Shown one piece after another: positions 15,421-24,023 of a stretch of 27,196 nucleotides of DNA. This DNA comes from SIG480 sp045614365. GTDB lineage: Bacteria > Bacillota > Clostridia > Oscillospirales > JAAYXM01. The position numbers were made by a program, and so were the translations under genes. A model generated the notes under the pieces. That model saw only the letters and a program-made list of their open reading frames with translations, searched no databases and was not told the DNA's origin. Where the stretch lies: assembly GCA_045614365.1 (NCBI GenBank), contig JAZLCV010000154.1, forward strand, positions 1-27,196. Reading direction: 5' to 3'. The stretch's first letter is position 1. Every line of letters starts with the position of its first letter.

Positions 15421-18400
15421 ATTCTCTTAATAAGCACTGCAACTTCTGCGCGGGTTGTGTAATCTGCAGGTGCTATATTGCCGTTCTTGCCATTGACGAG
15501 GCCTGCGCTGATGAGGGCGGTTACAGCGGGTTTTGCGTATTCGCCTACGGTAGCGAAGTCGGGGTATTGTGAGGAAGATATCCCTCCACCGTCATTCGAC
15601 GGTCCCATCTCGCCCGGCTCGGTCACGTCGCGGTTCTGATAGTCCACCGGACTATCATTCATTGCCGCGCCGACATTCCGCTCCGCTTCACTACCCTTTA
15701 GGGCAAGGGAGGCTTCGAGTGCCCGATATACTATTACCATCATATCCTGACGGGTTATGGAATTGCGCGGGGCGAAACGATTATCGCCGATACCGTTTAC
15801 GATACCGCTGTTGCGCGCTATTGCAAGCTCAGTTGCGAAGTAGTCAGATGCAGATACGTCTGCAAAGTTTTCAGTGTTCTCACTTGTGAGACCAAATGCA
15901 CGGACGAGGAGCAATGCAAAGTCTGCACGCGTTATGTTGTTTGCCGGTGAGTAGGTGCTTGCAGTTGTTCCCTTGATTATGCCGTCTGCAGCAAGAGTGC
16001 TGATTGCATCGGATGCCCATGTGTGGTTACCGAGGTCTGAGAATTGTGATATGGCGGGGACAACCTCCACTACACCGGGGTGTGTTGTGTCATCAGAAGT
16101 GTCTGTTTCATCCGATGCATCAAGCCCCGTTTCATCGGTTTTATCAGTGGTCTCGGGCTTGTCGGTCGGTGCGGCACCGCCGCCACCTCCACCGCCTCCG
16201 CCGCCGGCGGTTCCTTTATTTCCGATGCTTTCTTCCGTCTTGTCCGACGGTTTGCCGGTAGTTGAACCGTAGACCGTTACCGTGAAGTGAATTGTGCTCT
16301 CTCGACCGTCGCTGTCGTGTGCGGTTATAGCGAAGTGGTTATCTCCTACCTGAGAGCCGTCCGGTCTCCACGTAATGACACCCGTCTCAGAATCCATGCT
16401 TGCTCCTCTCGGAAGGAGCGTTCCTTCGTATGAGATTGCCGGTGGATTTTCCTCTATCGGGCTGTACGCGCTTACCTGTACCATGACTCTGCTTTCCGCA
16501 GATACAGAGAACTCTTTATCCATCGAAGCAAATATCGGGTCACTGTTCTGTGATACCGTAAGCGGAATGCGAGCAGCCTGGCCTTCTTTTATTGTATATA
16601 CAAATCCCTTGGAAAAGTCACTTGCGTCAGCGTATTTTCTTGCAAGCGTTACGATGCCCACATCTACGATAAGGTCATCGCCCGACTGCGTAACGCCTTC
16701 TATTTTATAGGTACCGCTGCGCGTTGTAATTCCATTGTTGACATATATATACTTATTCTTAAGGTTTTCAAGCTCTTTTTCTGTGTACTCACGCGGACTA
16801 TCAAGCGTTATAACAATCTCATTTTCAAACGGAAGCTCAATTCCCTTAGGATCGGTTATTTTTGTAAAGTCTTTTACCGTTCCTTCGATTGCACCCTGAA
16901 CATCCGTCGTGTCACCAAGGATATCGCCGTCGTTAAGGAACCGGTACGTGCAACGTCCGTTCTGAACCGTATATACACCTACGAAGCCGCGGAAGGCAAG
17001 CGGAGATCCATCCTCAAGGGTTATTTCGTATGTAACCTTGTTATTCGTCGACCAGAGGATATAGTCAACTCTGCCGTCTATGTGCTTTACCTTTACCGCA
17101 CGGTGAGCATCCCCTGCTTCTTCCGGAACATCTCCGATAACCTGCATCGGAAGCTCATCCGAGCCTTCGAGATAACGCTCGCCCGAATACGGCTCAATTA
17201 CGCTTGTAAAGACTGTGTCAAGATTATTACCCTGATTTTCAACAAGCAGATACTTGAGTGCAGGTATTTCTTTGTTGTCTTCCTTGGACGGCGGATAACC
17301 GTTTGCAATTGCTACGCTTGCGGTCGCCCCTTTTGCAATATTGCTTGCATTGAACATCGTAATGCGCAATGAAATGTCCTTTTTGGTTTTGAGTGCTTTC
17401 TTAAAGTCTTTAATTGCAAAGTCAACCTCAAACTTATCCTCAGGCGAGGTGTCGCGGTCTACGTGGTCGAGCCATGTATAACCACGCGGGTAAAGCGTTT
17501 CATAGACTGTGGCTGACGGCGAGTACGGATCGGCACCGTGTGTTACATCTAAAAGAACTTCGTTTTCACCAAGCACTTCACCTTCTGTAGGAATCCGTAC
17601 AGCACCTGTTTGGGTGTTCTTTACGTACTTTGCATCACGTCCTGCATATGTTCCCTTGTAATTTCCGTTCTCATCAAGCTGTGAGCCTGAGATGTAGTTT
17701 CCGTTTTCATCTTCAACGACCGTGAAGTCAAGACCTGCAGTCTCGTTTACCTCATCGCCCTGAACATGGAAGCTATAAAGATGCTGATTTCCGCCGAGAA
17801 CACGGAAGAAGTCAACCACATAGGCGTTTTCATCGTCAACCTTTACGTTGACAACGCTTCTTCTGTAAGATTTCGTTGCGCTGTATACGTATGACGCCTC
17901 AACATCCATAAGTGAAACGGTTCCGTCGTCATCAAAGTGGTAAGCTTCACCATGCGGCTCCATTGCATTTTTCTGTCTCGCACCGTTAACGACTACCGTG
18001 TTGTGAGAAATCGTCGCAGAAGTCCATTGTTTTGCCTCCGAGCTGGTGGTGCTGTCCGGATATCCAAGGTCCGGCAAGAGATTTAATCCATATGCCGTCA
18101 TACCGAGGTTAAGGGAGTCGAAATGTCCGTGTGATCCGGCACTCCAGGCATTTGCGCCATAGTACATCCATATATCGCGGCGCGTATCCTGTGCTGTTCC
18201 GGAAACAGCGCCTGTGTTATTTTGGCCGTATCGGAGCATTGCAAATCCGAAGTGAGGCATCATTTCGGAGGTAAGATTTAATTGACCGTGCTCTTTTATA
18301 ACAGTCTCTACTTCTTTTGCAAGCCTTTCCGGATCAGCTTCTGCTATTCCGTATTTAAGACCGTCTGACTTGTTACCATTAAGCAGATAGAGAGCCTGTG

Positions 18401-21400
18401 CGAATATCGGATCTCCCGTGAGTTTCCAACCGCTCAGTGCTTCTGCTGTCTTCGTCCAGTGGCTTTTGCCTGCAGTGCTATGCGAGTCACCAATCTGCGG
18501 TGTGTAGTAAGTGGACATAAGCAGGATGTTTGCATAATGCATCTTTATATACTTAGGATGATTTGCAAAGTTGCGGTAGTAATACTTATCGTTGCTTTCA
18601 AATATCGAATTTATATCTCTTAAATTATCAAGCTGATAAGTGTTATAGTGGGAGCCTTCCTGCGCCTGACCGTCATTGTCAATAACATCTACCAGGTGTG
18701 AATAGAAGCCGCCTGTTGAATTGAGATAGTCAAGCCACTCATCAGTCTCGGGTTGGGAATCAAGAACAACTGCAGCAATGGCATTTGTCTTTTCCTCCAT
18801 ACCGTCGTTTCCGTTAATAAGGCCTACTTTGATGCTCCGGAAGGCTTCTCTTAAAAGTCCGTCTTCGATGCTTGTTCGGATTTGCGAAGGAGTTTCCTTT
18901 GCATAACGCATCTTATACTGCTCAGATTTTTTCTTGATATAGTCTAGAACGTATTCATCCTCATACATATCAAAAACCATATCATACGATGTTATATAGT
19001 TGCTTGCTTCGGCGGTGTCCCAGATTCTTCCGACAAGCTTTCCAACAGATGTGCCGCCGGCGGTAACAGCAGCCTTGCCTTTATGCAAACGAGTGTCGTA
19101 TTGCGGATAGAAGTCCGCAAGTCTGTCAATCAGAATTGCCGCAACTCTGCCGTATTTTACATCGCCTGTGTAGAAATAAGCATTCGCACAGCTGTTTATA
19201 GCACCGGTGATAACGCCGCTGCCGCGCCATACACCATAGAAGAGATACTCGGCAATATACGGATGTCTTTCCTGAACACCGTTTTCATCATGTTTGTAGG
19301 GTGTGCCGTCAGAATGCGTCGGTATATATCCGTCACCATCATCTACGCCCCAGGTGTCTACAGTTTCCCCTTCGCGAAGGCCATTGCCTGTGTTTATCGT
19401 CGTAACCTTATAGTTCCCGTTCTCGTCCTTATCTCCGATTTCCTGATAGAGCTTATTGTAGAGGAAACCATCAGGATTACCATAACCGTAGTATGCCTTC
19501 CACTGCGCGCTGTGCTCAACGCCCGGCTCGGTAACGCTCTTATCGCCGAACAGCTCACGGTGAGCATTGAGAGCACGCATACGATCAAACTCGCCATACT
19601 CATTCAACCCCAGCTTGTAGAAAGAGCCAAAATCGTTTGACGGGAAGAGTCTCTTACATGCAGGACACTGTATCTTCCACGGACGGTTGAACGGACTGTG
19701 TATCCACGGATTGCTGCCGTACTTCGTCTTAAGATTAGTATTACAATAGCGACATTTAGTTGCATCGGGATCAGAGAGAAGGCCAACCGTATTGCTTCGC
19801 GGAATTCCTTCCGAGACAATCAAATCCCAGAGCAAGTCGATTTTATCAACAAACTTATCCGCTTGTCTGACATACGAATTGGCAGTTGTTTCTGCCCAAT
19901 CATATTTCTTTACGTTTTCACGGACAGCTTTTGCCTTTTTTGCCGTCATATAGCTTGCTTCGCTCTTGCCGCGGATAACGGGAAGTTCAATCTCCCGGCG
20001 CACGGTTGCCCCGCCGTGCGTTGCGGTTACGGCAAATTTTGCCTGTCCTTCGGAAACAGGTAAAATATCCCTGCTGTTCACTATCGTTGCAATTTCCGGT
20101 GTGAGCACCTCTATATCTATCTCATCATCCGTAAGGTCAATATATTTCCCGGTACTGGTTATTGCCGTGATGAACATAGGAACGGTGTCGTTTTCTTTAT
20201 CGGTAAGGCGTATCTGCTTTGCTCCACCTGCAGAAACTTCAATTTTCCTCATTGCCTCAGCTCTGATGTTCAAATCGATGTGACCTGTCACAACATTATC
20301 GGTGTTTTGTATATTGGATTCCACCTTAATACGGACTGTTCCGGCTGCTTTCGCAATAAGATTATCTCCCTCTATCGTTGCGATTTTCTCATCCAATGAG
20401 GTGAATTTCGTCATAACTGCCGGATGATCGAAAATCCTGCCATCATTTAATACCGGCTGATGAACAAGCTTTATCGTCTCACCTACATATATCTCATCTG
20501 CATCCGGATATGCACCTGTTGATGTGAGGTTAACATATGTAAAGTCATAAAGGTCGATGGAGTAAAGATTTACATCATAGTATGCATTACTGTTTCCTGC
20601 CGGCAAGGAATTAACCCTACCTCTTGCAACCAGATAGAGATAATACTCACCCGGCTCGGCAATTGTTACGGGAGCAAATGCAGTAGTCTTTTTTTGTGAC
20701 TCTGCCGAATAGAGGTTCAACTCTCCGATTTTAATCAACTTGGAATTTTGTGTTTTAAAAACGCTCTGCAGGGGTGCCTTGTTGGGAATATTAACATCAC
20801 CGAGCTCACCCGTTCCGTCGGAGTTTGCATAACAGTTGTATCCGTTTTTGCTTGTTGTGAATGCAGAGACCGGTGCAAGGAAGAAAGCATATCTTGTGCT
20901 TGTCGGTCCCATCTCATAAGTTATGGATGGAGTGAATGTTCCGGAACCGTCAATCTTTACTCTGAGCACCAATGCTGCAGATGCACTGCCGGTGCTGGTA
21001 ATCGGGTTAAGATACTCATACCCCTTAATTCTCCAATAAAGCGCGTTTGGCTTTGATTGCGGGAAGCTTTCGGCATCCGGTGCTTCCGAAGTTATTCGGT
21101 AATCGTTAATAATCCTCTGACCGTCGATACGCCAAGGATCAGTATCTATGGTTGCAAACTCAGGCGTAGCAGCAGCATCATTTGCATCAATCGTTTCCTC
21201 TGAGATGTCTGCATTCTCTCCGAAACTTTCTGCACTGAAGTTAAAATGCACGCCGTCAAAGAGCTTTTTGACGAGTACCGGGATTGTTACCGTGCACGGT
21301 TCATCCTTTTCATTTGTTGTTGAAATGATGATATCCGCACTTCCCGGTGCAACAGCCGTTACGGTGGCAACACCGTTCTCACTCACAACTGTTACAACGT

Positions 21401-23954
21401 TTATATCCGAGCTTTCAAAAGTGATCTCGTAATTATCAACAGGATCAACGATGCCATCGCTCATTCCTGCCTGCAAGGTGATAGTTTCAGTGCTTGTGCC
21501 TCCCTCTTTGTAAAGGGTGACAGACCTTCTTGAAGGAATTATTTCCGTGAGATACGGCTTTTCCGTAACGGTAAGCTCTGCCGAGGAGGAAACATTTGGA
21601 TCAATTGCAAGCTTTGCCGTTATTGTTGCAGTGCCTTCGGATACAGCCGTAACAAGACCTGTTTTTTCGTCAACCGTTGCAATGCTTGGATTCGAGCTTT
21701 CAAGCAGGTATTTATACGCCTTGCTGACCGCTGTTCCGTCGCCGGTGAAAAACTTAACCGAGGCAGATGTGGTTCTACCGTTCGCAATACTTGCTTCACC
21801 AAGCGTAAGAACAGCACTTGATATTACAGGCGCGCCTTCTACCGTACCGACGGGATAAAGGTCAACAGAATAGAGGTTTACATCATAAAACGCAGTGTCA
21901 CTTGAAGCAGGCAAGGAATTAACTCTGCGATTTGCGACGAGATAAAGGTAATACTCTCCCGGTTCATCTATCTGCACGGGAAGGAAATTCACCGTCTTTT
22001 TTTCCAGTTCTGCAGCATAGAGGTTTTGCTCGCCAAGCTCAATCAGCTTTGCGTTCTTCGTTTTGAAAACGCTCTGTAGCGGTGCCTTGTTGGTAACGTT
22101 AATGTCACCAAGACCTCTTGTTCCGACGGTGCTTTCATAACAGTTATAACCGCTTGTCCTTGCGGAAACAGGTGCAAGGAAAAAGGCGTAATTGCTGCTT
22201 GTCGGTCCTGCCGCATAGGTTATTGACGGAGTGAAAACGCCCGATTTGTCAATCTTCACGCGGAGCACCAATGCCGCGGATGCACTGCCGGTGCTTGTAA
22301 CCGGGTTTAGATAGCTTGAGCCCTTAACATTCCAGAAGAGCGCGTTCGGCACAGCATTTGGGAATTTTTCCGTGTCCGGATTTTCGGAGGTTATACGGTA
22401 ATTTGAAATAATTCTCTGACCTTCGATACGCCACGGAGCTGTATTTGCCGTTGCAAACTCCGGTGTGGAAGATGCATCGTTTGCATCAATTGCATCTGCA
22501 TCAATATCAGATGCTTTCCCCCAGCTTGCGGCGCTGAAGTTAAAGTGTATTCCGTCATATTTTTCTTTTACGTATACCGGAACAGAAGCCGCGCACGGCT
22601 CTCCCTTTTCATTCGTTGCAGAAATCGTGATATTCGTCTCTCCCGCCGAAACCGCTGTTACGGTGGCGATATTGCCGGAGCTTCCCACCCTCGCAATGCC
22701 GCTTTCCGAGCTTTCAAAGGTGAGCGCATACTTTTCCGCGCTCTGCACAGAATTGTCGTTCATTTTTGCCTTTGCGGTAAGCGTTATGGAATTTTCCGCG
22801 CCCGACACATAAAGGGTAATTCCCTTTTCAGACGGGATAAGCTCTTTGAGATACACGCTTTCCGTAACTGTGATATTCACTGAAGATGTTATAGACGTAT
22901 CGCTTGTAAGCGATACGGAAATGCATGCATTTCCTGCCGCGACAGCCGTTACGATACCGGTTTTCTCATCAACCGTTGCAACGTTTGTGTCAGAGCTTGT
23001 AAGCGTGTATTCAACAGCTTTATCATACTTTGTTTCATCTTCGAGGAAAAATTCCACCGAAGCTTTTGCCGTGCCGCCGACGGTAAGGCTTGTATTATCA
23101 AGCGCAAGCTCTGCGCGGGATATTACAGGCTTCTCTTCCTCAGTGGCAGGAGTGAGGTCTATCGAGTAGAGATTCATTTTGTATGTAGAAACAGAAGAAT
23201 ATGGCTTGTTATCAGCTCTGCCGTTTGAAGCCAGATAGAGGTAATATTCACCGGTTTCTTTTATTTCTACCGGATCAAATTCAACAGTCTTTGTTGTTGA
23301 CGTCGTATTCCAAAGCTGTTGCTGTCCAAGTTTAATTAATGCGGCATTGGGCGTACCATAGCACCCGAGCAACGGAGCCTTGTTGGTAATATTAATATCA
23401 CCAAGCGTTCCCGTTCCATCACTGTTCGCATAAAATTTGTATCCGGTTTTGCTTGCTGTAAACGAGGAAACAGGTGCAAGGAAAAAACTATATCTGTTGC
23501 TTTCCAATCTTCCCTCGTAGGTTATCGACGGTGTGAAAACACCGGTCTCATTAATTTTAACCCTGAGAACCAATGTTCCGCCTGCATTTTTCTGATTGGA
23601 AGCGTAGCTCTTGTCTACCTGCCAATGGAGTGCATTGGGCTTTGCATCCGGATATGCGGTAGCATCAGGTGTTGATGATGTTAAAACATAATCTTTAACA
23701 AGTCTTTGACCGTCGATATACCATGGGTCAGTTCCTTCTGTTGCAAAAACAGGTGCCGTTGCATCACCGTTTGCTTTTATGTCTGCTGCGGTGATATCTG
23801 CCGTCTTGCCATAGCCTGCCGCGCTGAAGATAAAATGCATACCGTCGCCGGGTGCTTGTGTTTCCAATGCAGAAACGGCATTGAGCAAAAATGATGCCAT
23901 CATACAAAGCGCAAGCAAAATACATGTTACTCTGTTAAACTTTCTATTGCTCAT
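15399..23954 (-). CDS. Giant SLH-anchored heparinase II/III-family protein (2851 aa)
   Basis: A secreted, wall-anchored multidomain polysaccharide lyase candidate. Order: signal peptide (cut near Ala29); unknown module A (38-269), two Ig-like/BIG2 domains (to about 463); module A (468-701), two Ig-like domains; module A (901-1137), two further Ig-like segments (to about 1330). The alpha-toroid catalytic part starts near 1332 and carries a four-cysteine element (C1401, C1404, C1430, C1433). The heparinase II/III-like domain has GSHGHFDSLNLG (His1942, His1944, Asp1946) and ISHNTVVVNG (His1984). A putative Ig domain (about 2470-2562), ten glycines (2584-2593) in an Asp/Thr-rich linker, and three SLH domains (2635-2680, 2695-2745, 2797-2846) follow. 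The heparinase II/III family cleaves acidic polysaccharides by beta-elimination, but the substrate here is unknown. ATG with AGGAG 8 bp upstream. Confidence 0.88.
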   Translation of the reverse strand: MSNRKFNRVTCILLALCMMASFLLNAVSALETQAPGDGMHFIFSAAGYGKTADITAADIKANGDATAPVFATEGTDPWYIDGQRLVKDYVLTSSTPDATAYPDAKPNALHWQVDKSYASNQKNAGGTLVLRVKINETGVFTPSITYEGRLESNRYSFFLAPVSSFTASKTGYKFYANSDGTGTLGDINITNKAPLLGCYGTPNAALIKLGQQQLWNTTSTTKTVEFDPVEIKETGEYYLYLASNGRADNKPYSSVSTYKMNLYSIDLTPATEEEKPVISRAELALDNTSLTVGGTAKASVEFFLEDETKYDKAVEYTLTSSDTNVATVDEKTGIVTAVAAGNACISVSLTSDTSITSSVNITVTESVYLKELIPSEKGITLYVSGAENSITLTAKAKMNDNSVQSAEKYALTFESSESGIARVGSSGNIATVTAVSAGETNITISATNEKGEPCAASVPVYVKEKYDGIHFNFSAASWGKASDIDADAIDANDASSTPEFATANTAPWRIEGQRIISNYRITSENPDTEKFPNAVPNALFWNVKGSSYLNPVTSTGSASAALVLRVKIDKSGVFTPSITYAAGPTSSNYAFFLAPVSARTSGYNCYESTVGTRGLGDINVTNKAPLQSVFKTKNAKLIELGEQNLYAAELEKKTVNFLPVQIDEPGEYYLYLVANRRVNSLPASSDTAFYDVNLYSVDLYPVGTVEGAPVISSAVLTLGEASIANGRTTSASVKFFTGDGTAVSKAYKYLLESSNPSIATVDEKTGLVTAVSEGTATITAKLAIDPNVSSSAELTVTEKPYLTEIIPSRRSVTLYKEGGTSTETITLQAGMSDGIVDPVDNYEITFESSDINVVTVVSENGVATVTAVAPGSADIIISTTNEKDEPCTVTIPVLVKKLFDGVHFNFSAESFGENADISEETIDANDAAATPEFATIDTDPWRIDGQRIINDYRITSEAPDAESFPQSKPNALYWRIKGYEYLNPITSTGSASAALVLRVKIDGSGTFTPSITYEMGPTSTRYAFFLAPVSAFTTSKNGYNCYANSDGTGELGDVNIPNKAPLQSVFKTQNSKLIKIGELNLYSAESQKKTTAFAPVTIAEPGEYYLYLVARGRVNSLPAGNSNAYYDVNLYSIDLYDFTYVNLTSTGAYPDADEIYVGETIKLVHQPVLNDGRIFDHPAVMTKFTSLDEKIATIEGDNLIAKAAGTVRIKVESNIQNTDNVVTGHIDLNIRAEAMRKIEVSAGGAKQIRLTDKENDTVPMFITAITSTGKYIDLTDDEIDIEVLTPEIATIVNSRDILPVSEGQAKFAVTATHGGATVRREIELPVIRGKSEASYMTAKKAKAVRENVKKYDWAETTANSYVRQADKFVDKIDLLWDLIVSEGIPRSNTVGLLSDPDATKCRYCNTNLKTKYGSNPWIHSPFNRPWKIQCPACKRLFPSNDFGSFYKLGLNEYGEFDRMRALNAHRELFGDKSVTEPGVEHSAQWKAYYGYGNPDGFLYNKLYQEIGDKDENGNYKVTTINTGNGLREGETVDTWGVDDGDGYIPTHSDGTPYKHDENGVQERHPYIAEYLFYGVWRGSGVITGAINSCANAYFYTGDVKYGRVAAILIDRLADFYPQYDTRLHKGKAAVTAGGTSVGKLVGRIWDTAEASNYITSYDMVFDMYEDEYVLDYIKKKSEQYKMRYAKETPSQIRTSIEDGLLREAFRSIKVGLINGNDGMEEKTNAIAAVVLDSQPETDEWLDYLNSTGGFYSHLVDVIDNDGQAQEGSHYNTYQLDNLRDINSIFESNDKYYYRNFANHPKYIKMHYANILLMSTYYTPQIGDSHSTAGKSHWTKTAEALSGWKLTGDPIFAQALYLLNGNKSDGLKYGIAEADPERLAKEVETVIKEHGQLNLTSEMMPHFGFAMLRYGQNNTGAVSGTAQDTRRDIWMYYGANAWSAGSHGHFDSLNLGMTAYGLNLLPDLGYPDSTTSSEAKQWTSATISHNTVVVNGARQKNAMEPHGEAYHFDDDGTVSLMDVEASYVYSATKSYRRSVVNVKVDDENAYVVDFFRVLGGNQHLYSFHVQGDEVNETAGLDFTVVEDENGNYISGSQLDENGNYKGTYAGRDAKYVKNTQTGAVRIPTEGEVLGENEVLLDVTHGADPYSPSATVYETLYPRGYTWLDHVDRDTSPEDKFEVDFAIKDFKKALKTKKDISLRITMFNASNIAKGATASVAIANGYPPSKEDNKEIPALKYLLVENQGNNLDTVFTSVIEPYSGERYLEGSDELPMQVIGDVPEEAGDAHRAVKVKHIDGRVDYILWSTNNKVTYEITLEDGSPLAFRGFVGVYTVQNGRCTYRFLNDGDILGDTTDVQGAIEGTVKDFTKITDPKGIELPFENEIVITLDSPREYTEKELENLKNKYIYVNNGITTRSGTYKIEGVTQSGDDLIVDVGIVTLARKYADASDFSKGFVYTIKEGQAARIPLTVSQNSDPIFASMDKEFSVSAESRVMVQVSAYSPIEENPPAISYEGTLLPRGASMDSETGVITWRPDGSQVGDNHFAITAHDSDGRESTIHFTVTVYGSTTGKPSDKTEESIGNKGTAGGGGGGGGGGAAPTDKPETTDKTDETGLDASDETDTSDDTTHPGVVEVVPAISQFSDLGNHTWASDAISTLAADGIIKGTTASTYSPANNITRADFALLLVRAFGLTSENTENFADVSASDYFATELAIARNSGIVNGIGDNRFAPRNSITRQDMMVIVYRALEASLALKGSEAERNVGAAMNDSPVDYQNRDVTEPGEMGPSNDGGGISSSQYPDFATVGEYAKPAVTALISAGLVNGKNGNIAPADYTTRAEVAVLIKRILDFVSP
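15577..15714. repeat. Palindromic repeat element read in frame between SLH domains 2 and 3
   Basis: About 138 bp carrying three hairpins: ACCGTC/GACGGT (15588-15603), a 9-bp stem TGATAGTCC/GGACTATCA with a 3-base loop (15637-15657), and CCCTT/AAGGG (15694-15709). The ends (GATATCCCTCC and CAAGGGAGGC) look like the dispersed intergenic repeats of gut Clostridia. It is translated in frame as residues about 2748-2793, a Gly/Asn/Asp/Glu-rich stretch unlike the flanking SLH sequence. Confidence 0.6.
20544..21254 (-). repeat. Module A, third copy (giant lyase residues 901-1137)
   Basis: The third tandem copy starts GVHFNFSAESFG, contains DPWRIDGQRI, LVLRVKIDGSG, FFLAPVSAF and NKAPLQSVFKT, and ends PGEYYLYLVA with YSIDLYD. 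It is closest to copy 2, also at DNA level around 20940-21015 versus 22240-22315. The paired Ig-like domains after it are of a different type from those after copies 1 and 2. Confidence 0.85.
21255..22553 (-). repeat. Tandem unit 2: module A plus two Ig-like domains (residues 468-900)
   Basis: A 433-residue unit. Module A copy 2 (468-701) starts GIHFNFSAASWG and ends YSVDLYP. It is followed by two BIG2-like domains with the hallmark SNPSIATVDEKTGLVTAVSEG. Spacing to unit 1 is 430 residues and to copy 3 is 433 residues, showing block duplication. Confidence 0.88.
22554..23843 (-). repeat. Tandem unit 1: module A plus two Ig-like domains (residues 38-467)
   Basis: A 430-residue unit. Module A copy 1 (38-269) starts GMHFIFSAAGYG and ends YSIDLTP. 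The BIG2-like domains follow with SDTNVATVDEKTGIVTAVAAG. It is the most diverged of the three copies within this gene. Confidence 0.88.
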
Positions 23955-23974
23955 AGGTTGGTCTCCTTTTTAAG

Positions 23975-24007
23975 ATGCAGCACAAGATTCCCCCTCCTGT
24001 GCTGCAT
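23975..24007 (-). other. Intergenic stem-loop before the giant lyase gene
   Basis: A perfect 10-bp stem (ATGCAGCACA with TGTGCTGCAT) encloses a 13-base loop that on the minus strand contains GGAGGGGG. It sits in the 69-bp gap between the 635-aa gene and the giant lyase, ending 20 bp before the lyase start codon. There is no T tract, so it is not a standard terminator. It could be an mRNA processing, stabilising or translation-control element. Confidence 0.55.
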
Positions 24008-24023
24008 ATACATGGTGTCTTTC

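Noticed and set aside
15955..16272. Proline- and serine-rich plus-strand frames over the polyglycine linker
   Set aside because: They are the complement of the glycine/aspartate codons of the giant lyase, and lack start signals.
20544..23843. Regularly spaced repeats considered as a CRISPR array or phage tail-fibre repeats
   Set aside because: The repeat period is about 1.3 kb and in frame within one gene, and the units are protein domains rather than short DNA repeats with spacers.
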